Positions 55,713-64,000 of a DNA stretch of 64,000 bases are shown here, piece by piece (the first letter of the stretch is position 1; each line of letters begins with the position of its first letter). Made by a program: the position numbers and the translations under genes. The DNA is from Sorghum bicolor (lineage: Eukaryota > Streptophyta > Magnoliopsida > Poales > Poaceae): contig NC_012878.2 in NCBI RefSeq assembly GCF_000003195.3, forward strand, positions 56,234,629-56,298,628. Reading direction: 5' to 3'. The notes under the pieces are model-generated. The model searched no databases. It was given only the letters and a program-made list of their open reading frames with translations, and was not told where the DNA came from.

Positions 55713-56009
55713 TATACATCTCATCTCATCTCACGCCCTCTTCTTGGCCATTGAGTCAAGGTGCTCTTGCTGCTGCTTTTGATATTCAGTTTCTAGCTTA
55801 TAGCCTTGTAGGGTTGACGATTTTTTCATGTACATAGGCTAGTTCTCAGGTAGCTGCTAACATCTGAGTGTTGTGTTGTGGTTTCTCCTCCTAAGTCCTA
55901 CAATGGCAAGGATGTATGTGCTGCTAGTTGTTGTCTTGTGTATTTGCTCTCTATAAGATAAGAATTGGGAGATCACAAAAAAAACTTTTGGTATCTACCT
56001 TTTGTCTTA

Positions 56010-56271
56010 GGGCCTGTTTAGATTTAAAAATTTTTGGCCTAAACAGAAAAAATTTTGTGGATTTGGAGCCTGAGAACTAAACGGGGCCAAAAATTTTTGG
56101 GACCAAAATTTTAGGTTGCAACTGTGTACGCACTTCCATGGAAGCCCACCAGTTGTTATTGGTGGGCTTCCATGGGAGTGCGTGTACAGTTGCAGCCCCG
56201 TTTAGTTCTTAGGCCCCAATTCCACAAAATTTTTTCTCTTTCGGTCAAAAAATTTCAAATCTAAATGGCCC
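56010..56271. mobile_element. Tourist-like foldback MITE 1 of a pair
   Basis: Ends GGGCCTGTTTAGATTT and AAATCTAAATGGCCC are inverted repeats with TTA on both flanks (56007-56009, 56272-56274). The centre is a near-perfect hairpin: TGGAAGCCCACCA pairs with TGGTGGGCTTCCA, extended by the CGCACTTCCA / TGGGAGTGCG and TGCAACTGT / ACAGTTGCA arms. Copy A of the surrounding duplication lacks it. Confidence 0.88.
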
Positions 56272-56274
56272 TTA

Positions 56275-56480
56275 GGGCACTCACAATGCAGACTCTATCA
56301 TAGAGTCTAAAGTTATTTATTACCTTAAACAATGTGGACTTAGAGTCTAAATAAGACTTGGAGTCTTATTTTTTCTACCTCTTTCTTCAATAAATATGCT
56401 GTCACATCAGCAGAATACCATAAATAATATGTAATTAAGTGTTTTGGACTCTGTGATAGAGTCTTGCATTGTGAGTGCCC
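56275..56480. mobile_element. Tourist-like MITE 2 of a pair
   Basis: Ends GGGCACTCACAATGCAGACT and (other strand) GGGCACTCACAATGCAAGAC are near-perfect inverted repeats. TTA is on both flanks (56272-56274, shared with MITE 1, and 56481-56483). Subterminal repeats of the AGAGTCTAA type occur on both sides. Confidence 0.9.
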
Positions 56481-57048
56481 TTACACTCAGATTCACTTTA
56501 ATACAGCTGTTGGACCAATCTTGTATGAAAGGTCTCCGATTTAAATTCGTGCTAAAATCAAGATAAATTTAAGAAGAATCGTTCTGTGTTTAATTTTGTG
56601 TGTGTGTGTGTGCGCCAAACAGGCACTTATGCACGTAAAAAAAATGTAAATATATGCCCGTAATCTGAAGATATAATCAAACATAGCCAAACATACGCTA
56701 CTAACTGAAGACAATAATGCCAATCATGGACTGCAGTGCCGCACAGTATCGTCTGAAAAAAAAACACATCATTACAGTTTGCAAATTTTTCCTGGCATTT
56801 GAATAAGTTTTACCGTAGTTTTTTATTAAAAAGAGAAAATAAAACAAAGTGCTGGTCCAATTTTTTGAATGAAAACCAGTCGAAAAAAAAAACCCACACA
56901 AATTCCTGATACAACTCAACACAAAGACCAACCAAACCCTAAGCCAACTCAAATGAAGCCTCAACTAAAACTAACAACTCACACTGGGCATTTGAATAAT
57001 ACTGTTTGGAAATGGCACCACTGGTACAACATGCCATACTTTCCAGTT

Positions 57049-58090
57049 TTTTTTTAAGGTCACCGGCGGGGAGGCGTTCCCCACCTGAATTTTATATATA
57101 GTGGCCCAAAACGGCCGGATAAAGTTACACAATTATTTACAACGGCACACGCCCAAGCACAAGGGTGAAAAGTGCCAGCAACCAAAGTATAGAAGAGGAG
57201 TGAAGAGAGAAAAAAGAAAAGAAAGGAAAGAAAGAAGAGCAAGAACAACAACCGCACTACCACAAAGACCAAGACACATGAACTCAATGACGATGCCTCC
57301 AGAGAGGTGAACGACGTCGCAACATAGCCATCGTCAGCCAAGCATGAAGAGGAGCTCCACATGGGCATTGGCAGGGCTTTCGCCCAATTCATGTGCCAGA
57401 GGTGTTGAGCGGGTCGAAACGAGGAGACTGCAGCTGAAGCTGAGGTTCTTCAGTGACGCCTTTAGGAAGGAGATCTCGTCACTGGCCCAGAAACATCTGA
57501 GCTAAGCTTTCGCCCAGAACCAATGCAAGTACTCCCCTTAACACGCCCAAAACGACGTTGACACAAACACAGACAAGCAATGACGCGTGGACGTGGAAGT
57601 TGTGGGAAGACCGGTTGCCGCCAAACCGCGCGGAGCCGAAGCCGGACTCGCCCGCGACAGCAGTAGGCACGCAACGACAACATCCACACCTAGCTTGCCA
57701 GCCGCCGCCACACCTCGCGGAGCCGTTACCGGACTCGCCCACGAAAGTGGGAGGCGCGCACCGGCAAGTTACGCCGAGACGGGGGCTAGGGAGCTTGCCA
57801 GCCGCCGCCACACCTCACGGAGCCGTTACCGGATTCGCCCGCGAAAGTGGGAGGCGCGCACCGGCAAGATAACATGCCGAGACAGAGAGGGTCGTCGGTC
57901 GCCGCCACACTACGCGGAGCCGTTGCCGGACTCGCCCGCACTAGTGGGAGGCGCGCACCATGACCAGCCATACGCCCGGTCCCAGCCTGCCACGGCTGCT
58001 GGCCAGGACGCCCTCGGCCCGCCGGAGACGAAGGGGAGGAAGAGCGCCGTTGTTGTAGATGTCGTTCTCACGCCGGTGGTGGAGCACTAG
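57049..58090 (-). mobile_element. 1-kb insertion with a LINE-type 3' end and GC-rich tandem repeats
   Basis: The insertion interrupts unit B between CTTTCCAGTTTTT and CACTATATCTCTTTCAACTAGC; unit A has the two sides adjacent (51855-51885). On the minus strand it ends CAGGTGGGGAACGCCTCCCC, GCCGGTGACC and a run of A, like the LINE 3' ends here. The rest does not encode a recognisable reverse transcriptase. It may be a non-autonomous element mobilised by the LINE machinery, or a LINE tail that captured other sequence. Confidence 0.65.
57628..57965. repeat. GC-rich tandem repeat, about 100-bp period, four imperfect copies
   Basis: Units start GCCGCCGCCACACCTCGCGG (57701), the same with ACGG (57801) and GTCGCCGCCACACTACGCGG (57898), with a more diverged copy before 57700. 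Each continues AGCCGTTxCCGGAxTCGCCC and GTGGGAGGCGCGCACC. Period is 100 then 97 bp. Open frames through it are by-products of composition. Confidence 0.85.
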
Positions 58091-61000
58091 GCACTATATC
58101 TCTTTCAACTAGCAAGGATCATCCAGTTTTTCTCAACAACCTCTTTTATTGAAAGAATAGGTTCTTTATAAATTGGTAAATAAACCACCAAGATGACAAC
58201 TTGTGCCTCGTACTTTCAGTTTTCCAGCAGCAATCGAAAACTTTAGTCCAAAAAATATACAAGTTTCAGACTTAAACCACCAAAAGATGAGCCATCAAAA
58301 TCTGTGCAGCAATTAACTAATCAGACTCTTAACTAATAGCCTAATAGTACTACTACAGTTGGAGCAAGAAGCATTGGACCACAACTAATGAGACGCTTCA
58401 AGGTACTTGCATATACATGCAGCGTTGAGTTGAAAATGACCCACCTGCCTCTCGTTTCTTGATTTCTGAATTTGAGAGGCACAACTCATACAAGCCTGTC
58501 AGATCTCGTTAGGGGCAAATGTACGTCCTTGTTTTCAAATAATGACAACTGACTACATTGTTGAATTGAAAGTGTTTTCTTAACATGAATGACTAGGCAC
58601 GGATTATATGGATTAAAAAAAAATCTATAACTGAACATACTGATTTGTGCATGGCGACTAAGGGCGTTCAGATGTCTCAGCAAATATCTTAGCGATAAAC
58701 TTTTGACTCCATGAGAATGTTATGTTACACGCCATAAATCGGATGAGCTTTGGCGAACTTTATATCCAAGAGAAAAAGAAAATTTTGTTGCATTCAGACT
58801 TCAGTTAAGCTTTTCTGTATTTGCAGCCACATTGTACATATATATCTGTCGTGACCTCCAACGACCAGGGCAGCAGCGTAGTCCAATCTCCAAGGATTCT
58901 GTAGTACTGTTGCATTGGATCGCTTAAACACTTCAACGTGAAGCCAGCGTGCAGGACGCTCTGCACAGAGATCAACTTAGGTTAGTGCAAATTGGGTTGG
59001 TTCCAATTACAAACCGCTGCTCCTTTTACATAGGGTTGGCAAAACCAGCGGTTTAGCTGCGATGGGATGATGGGAGCTCACGACAGACGCTCGTATCCTA
59101 CAACCACTTGCTTCAGGAACCATGTCAGCCGGGCCATTACTTGTAGCACTAGTTGCTGTACTTCTGTTTCCATTTGCACGAAAAGTTGAAAACTCACTGA
59201 TCTAGCGCGTTAGTCTTCAAACCGGCAAATGTGGTGCGATTAGCATAACACGATGATTTAGCTGATGAGGTTCAGAGGTTCTGTTGAAATGTGATGCGAT
59301 GTGACTCCTTTTTAAGATATTGTGAGGATTGGAAATAAGCAGAAATTAAGATGAAGCATCGATGGCCTGCACTGTTCACGTTTTACAGTATAAAAAATGG
59401 TTGGCACCGCTGAGAATGCACGCCAGTGGTTCAGTGTATCTGTGTATGCGACGGATTCATGTTAGTCAAATACTTAACAAATGCCATCTCCATCACACAA
59501 CTGAAGAAATTGAAAAAGGAAAACACAATGAGATCAGCGTCAGCCAGCCGGCAGCCTAGTCCAAAGCCAAAGAGCTGGATAGATTTGTTTAGGTTTGCAA
59601 GTCAGAAGCTGTTGTTCGCACGAAGGGATATATATCATATCAAAGTGTTTGGTCGGTCGGAGCAGTGTAAACTAAGGGCAGTCGTCCCAACCCTCCATGT
59701 AGGATGGTTTCCCAACATCTCAAGCCTGTGAATATTTGTTACCTACTACATATCAACTTTATCTAACAAAATGATCTTGGTGTGATCTTTGGGAATGTTG
59801 TAGCAAAGAGAAAAGGAGAATTTTGTTGCATTCAGACATCAGTTAAGCTTTTCCTTTTGCAGCTACAATCTGTAGAGCCTATCTCAAACCAGTGAGCTCA
59901 CAAGGGAGCGAAGTCCAGTGCTCCTGTTGCATTGGATCCCTATCAACACTTCAACCTGAAAACCAGCGTGTAGGACGCTCTGTCCAGTGCAGAGATCAGC
60001 TTAGATTAGTGCAAATTGGGTCGATTCCAAACCGCTGTTCCTTTCACCCAGCGTCAGCAAAACCAGCGGTTTAGCCGCCATTTGGGAGCTCGCGACAGAC
60101 AGTCGTATTCTACAGCCACTTGATGTACTTGCTTCAGAAACCATGTCCAAGTTCAGGCCATTGTTGTAAACAAGAGCTTGTAACAGCTCGCTTAATCACT
60201 TACTCTCCAGTGAAGCCGGGCCGCTGGCCATCACGTGTAGCACTAGTGTCGGCTAGTCTCTGTACTTGATCAGGAGCTCTGAGGTTTCGGCCGCTTCTGC
60301 CTGCAAATCGAATATCAGAATTCAGAAAGGGAGGAAGCCACGAGCACGCGTTAGATTCTTCCACAATTCGCTTACCTCAAACGCAAGAATTTCTAATTCA
60401 AAGTGTGCCAGCTATTGATACCCGTGTGGCGTGTGCTATAAGCCACTCTTAACTGTTTCCTCTAATGAACTATTATATTCTAATCTGAATTTACGTTTTC
60501 CCTAACTTTTTTTACCCGCATCTGTATGAAAACTAGCTGATCTAGTGTGTTAGTCTTCAGACCGTAACCATTAGCAGAAAACGAACCTGATGGTTTAACT
60601 GACAAGGTTCAGAAGTGATGGCTATAGAAATGTGATGCGATGGCATGTAAGAATCGATGTGACTCCTTTTGAGACGTCTTGACGCGTTGCTTGGAATCAG
60701 CATCGATGATCTGCACTGTTCACGTGTCACGGCATAAAAATGGTTGGCACTGCTGAGAACGCACGTCAATGGTTCAGTGTATGTTCAAGTTAAGTCAAAT
60801 ACTAAACAAATGCCATCGCCAAGAAATTAAAAATGAAAAAAAAAACCATAGTAGGATGGGCGTTGGCCAGCCTAGTAGCCTACTACTTCAATGACGAAGA
60901 GCTGGATAGGTTTATTTAGGTTTGCAAGTCAGAAGCTGTTGTTGGCGCGAAGGGATGTATATCATTTTCAAAGTGTTTGGTCGGTCGGAGCTGTGGTGCT

Positions 61001-62180
61001 ATGCTAAACGGGGCCAAGGTTGGATGGGATATGACCGATTTATAGTTTTTGAGATAAGATCATCCATGTGAGGTGTTTAGTTTTGTGGATGGGGCGTAAA
61101 TAGTTAACTCATGCTGCATTCAGATATGGCTGCCATGTCTGGTGTTCACACCCACACCTGAACTTGGAACATACACATTCACGGATTCACCGATCACGGT
61201 ATTGGCTCTTGACATTGTTGTGCCCTAATTAAGGTCCCTCTTGCTCCACAAAGGCTACCGTCACCGTATTTACAGAGATCAGCTTAGATTAGTCCAAATT
61301 GGGTCGGTCCGAAACCGCTGTTCCTTTCACCCAGGGTCCGCAAAACCAGCGGTTTAGCCACCAGCCTGCCATGGGAGAGCTCGCGACAGACAGTCGTATC
61401 CTACAGCCACTTGGTGTTCTTGCTTCAGAAACCATGTCCAAGTTCAGGCCGTTGTTGTAAACAAGAGCTTGTAACAGCTCGTTTACTTACTACTAGTAGT
61501 ATTCATTCTCCAGTGAAGCCGGGCCACAGGTGACAGGCCATTACTTGTAGCAGTACTTGCTGTAGTTGCCTCAGTTGTTTTTCTCTTTTCTTTTCTTTCC
61601 TCCCGAATAGAGCACTGAGGTTTTGGCCGCTTCTGCCTGCAAATGAAATGTCAGAATTCAGAAAGGGAGAAAGTCATCTGCACGCGTCAGATTCTCCCAA
61701 AATTCGCTTAACTCTAATATGAATTTACGTTTTCCCTAACCTTTTTATTTATTTATCTGCGTCTGTATGAAAACTAGCTGATCTCGTTTCTCGTGTGTGT
61801 CTTCAAACCGTAATCAGCAGAAAGATGAAGCATCGATGATCTGCACTATTCACGTTTCACGGTATAAAAATGGTAGAAGCTGCTGAGAACACACGCCAGT
61901 GGTTCAGTGTATGCGATATTCAAGTTAAGTCAAATACTTAACAAATGCCATCGGCAAGACATTAAAAATGAAAGACACGGTAAGATGGGCGTTGGCCAGC
62001 CGACTTTCAGAGTCAAAGAGCCGAATAGGTTTGTTTAGGTTTGCAAGTCAGAGGCAGTTGTTCGCACGAAGGGAGATATATCATTTCAAAGTGTTTGGTC
62101 GGTCGGAGTCAACGTACGACAAACCATCGACCCAACGGTTCAATTGGGCACTCCCGAAATTAGCCTCTGAGTAATTGTGA
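58091..62180. repeat. Downstream duplication units B, C and D
   Basis: Unit B continues at 58091-59330. Units C (about 59760-60650) and D (about 61270-61800) repeat its core: GCAGAGATCAGCTTAGATTA-like, CAAACCGCTGTTCCTTTCAC-like, ACCAGCGGTTTAGC, GACAGACAGTCGTATxCTAC, and CCATGTCCAAGTTCAGGCC. A further block GGTTTGCAAGTCAGAAGCTG ending GTGTTTGGTCGGTCGGAG stands at about 59595, 60920 and 62040. None of C or D contains a DVL coding sequence. No other gene is recognised. Confidence 0.7.
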
Positions 62181-62482
62181 CCTCAAGCACCAAATATACA
62201 CAAACAATTACTCTTCATAAGGAGTACAAACTATATAAGAGGGGGAATGATGACTTTGCTCAATCAATTCCTTCTCAGCTCAAATGTCAATATGTCATCC
62301 AAGCTTGTTGAAAACATTCGCTTAGGAGGGTAAAATCTACTGAGATAATATGATGCACGCATTAGATGCAGTTAAGCTCGACAAAGTAGAAGCACAACTA
62401 TCTCAAGCAAACATCGTGAAAAATCCATCTTCTGAGGACAATCGATATTTGGAAGTTCAGTGCTCGGGAGAGTAAAAGTCAA
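62181..62482. other. 3' flank of the Utp12-domain gene
   Basis: This should hold the minus-strand 3' UTR. No other element is recognised. Confidence 0.45.
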
Positions 62483-63307
62483 TCAGTCGCTCATGATCTC
62501 ACTTCCATCTGAATTTTCAGAGGCATCAGTAACATCACCTAGCTCTTCAGCCTCTTCTCTGTCGGTTTCCATAGCATCAACTTCAGACTCTTCATCATCA
62601 GTGTCCTTGTCTTCATAAATTATCGGTGGCGGTACCTCCTCCTCATCAGCTTCATCGTCAGCAATCTAGATCATAATAGTAGGATTAATTAAAATTTCAA
62701 AACTGATCACCCATTGCTGGGAAGGAAACTTACCTCGCTGAAAAGGTAATCTAGAGTGGTGGAGAGTTGCAATGCCGACTTGAATGTTGATGTTCTTGCA
62801 TCAATAAGCTGGAAAAAAAATGTAGCCAGTAAATTCTGTGTCCAGTAGTAAACATGACTTAAATTGCTATCATGTTATATGAACTGTACAAGGACCCAAA
62901 AACTGATAGGATAGACTTTTTAAGGCTACATTGTCTTGTTGCAGAACGAACTCAGCATGTCCAGGGAGGAGTGATAGAATATCCTTAATGCAGTGCAAGT
63001 TCACTTTTAAATCAGGTAGTAAGGTCCTATACAGGCATGAATCATCAATAAATGACCACCAGGATGAGTGTTCCTTTCAAGCATAGTTTAAATGTTGGCA
63101 CGCAGGGTTCTATTAGAGTTTTTTATATCACTTCTTAGAGACAGATATTGCATTGAACATTCTTCACAGCAATGGGGTTACTTCGTTTTACTAACCTGGT
63201 AGAGCGAGTTGAGCAATGACAGAGAAGACTCCTGAGACACTATGCTGCTCATGTGTCGACTTAGTAAAGTTTGCAGCCATGGGAGTAAACAAACCAACAC
63301 TGCGCCC
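62483..63307 (-). CDS. C-terminal part of a Utp12-domain nucleolar protein (UTP5/WDR43-like), partial
   Basis: Three terminal exons lie at 63307-63196, 62808-62734 and 62665-62483 and join in frame; the 5' exons lie beyond the window edge. They encode GAVLVCLLPWLQTLLSRHMS...LLNSLYQ, then LIDARTSTFKSALQLSTTLD, the end of a Utp12 domain. An acidic tail follows (IADDEADEEEVPPP, EDKDTDDEESEVDAMETD) ending in SDGSEIMSD. UTP5/WDR43 is a WD-repeat protein of the t-UTP part of the small-subunit processome that helps transcribe and process pre-rRNA in the nucleolus. The identification rests on the LxxLYQLIDxRxxTFxxLLxLxGxLD-like pattern and the acidic tail; another Utp12 family member remains possible. 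Confidence 0.72.
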
Positions 63308-64000
63308 CTGAGGAGGTAGAGGTCTAGAAATTAGTCGGTTGTATCAAATTACGATAGCCAATTAAAGAGTAACACTGAAACTTAGGAATGTACAGCATTA
63401 GCATCCTTTGAGCGGCCAGGATCCTCGATCCCAAAAGGTAATCAAATCATGAAAATATACAAATCAGCACTATGTTTAAACAAATCGTGACAATATACAC
63501 AACATTACAGCAGAATAAGGAACTTGACAAGAAGAAAAAGACATTGGGATCAGGATGCCAACACTATGCTTACAAATTACAATGAACACACATATACAAA
63601 TAAGATCTGCATACACACCATGTTACATGCTTATGCATTCCAATGGACACAAATATATGAATCAGATATGCATAAACGTCATGTTGTCTCTAAGCAGCCA
63701 TTCACTAGTTTCCAAACCACAGCCCCCAACAGCAAGGCAAGGAGTGGAGAAAGCCACACAAACCATGAAAATAATAATAAATGATTAGAAAAGAATAACA
63801 ATAGACTAATTACTGTAAGAATTGGAAGCCCCTGGTTCAAGCATGAATATATAGTTGATGGTGCGCAAGCCCCACATGGGCCATCTCATACTCAAGGAAT
63901 TATCTCCAGTTACATGCACCACATAACCTTTATGTATTAAATCGACAAAAAAAAACACCTCCACATAATATTACCTAGATTGTATTTGCAGCACAAAGAA
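63308..64000 (-). other. Intron of the Utp12-domain gene to the window edge
   Basis: No further exon of the gene could be recognised in these 693 bp, which look AT-rich and non-coding; the preceding exon probably lies beyond 64000. Plus-strand open frames here are short and not protein-like. Confidence 0.45.

Noticed and set aside
57587..58090. 167-codon plus-strand frame in the 57-58 kb insertion
   Set aside because: The translation merely repeats with the 100-bp GC-rich tandem repeat and resembles no protein family.
1..64000. tRNA, rRNA, CRISPR arrays, operons or riboswitches
   Set aside because: I searched by eye for tRNA A/B boxes with acceptor stems, rRNA signatures and regularly spaced short repeats and found none; bacterial features are not expected in plant nuclear DNA.

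Overview
The window is nuclear plant DNA from a grass, most likely an Andropogoneae species close to Sorghum. The evidence is: multi-exon genes with GT-AG introns, a GC-rich 5' half in the intronless PPR gene, abundant Tourist- and Stowaway-type MITEs, a family of MITEs with GGCCTTGTTTAG-like ends, and plant L1-type LINEs. From memory, the gene order (ABCB, PEAMT, ANTH protein, STN7) resembles rice chromosome 5 and would fit sorghum chromosome 9. This was not checked.

Layout. 0.5-6.5 kb (+): a complete 12-exon ABCB (MDR/P-glycoprotein) transporter of 1264 aa with one GC-AG intron. 7.4-8.9 kb (+): an intronless P-class PPR protein with TGGGCY site II promoter elements. 9.4-12.0 kb (-): a 5-exon DUF212 membrane protein. 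12.0-14.6 kb: MITEs, including one nested in another, and a 141-bp tandem duplication. 15.1-19.7 kb (-): a 12-exon phosphoethanolamine N-methyltransferase (510 aa) with a TATA box and a 25-aa upstream ORF in its leader. 21.2-26.2 kb (-): a LINE with an intact 1207-aa ORF2 and a partial ORF1. 28.3-34.1 kb (-): a 15-exon ANTH-domain clathrin assembly protein (564 aa). 34.1-38.3 kb: spacer with three MITEs of one family. 38.3-45.8 kb (-): a 10-exon STN7 thylakoid kinase (562 aa), with a 5'-truncated LINE lying antisense in its largest intron. 45.8-50.5 kb: spacer with MITEs and a (GA)n tract.

50.5-62.2 kb is a block of diverged segmental duplications. It carries two tandem DVL/RTFL small-peptide genes (46 and 45 aa, +). 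A third LINE, a pair of MITEs sharing one TTA, and a 1-kb LINE-ended insertion with GC-rich tandem repeats interrupt the copies. For two of these insertions the sister copy preserves the unoccupied site. 62.5-64.0 kb (-): the last three exons of a Utp12-domain (UTP5/WDR43-like) nucleolar protein whose 5' part lies outside the window.

The genes are independent housekeeping or regulatory loci: transport, organelle RNA processing, choline synthesis, endocytosis, photosynthetic state transitions, organ-shape peptides and ribosome biogenesis. They do not form a pathway cluster. Exon models were derived by eye from splice consensus, reading-frame continuity and family conservation. All six multi-exon models keep frame throughout.
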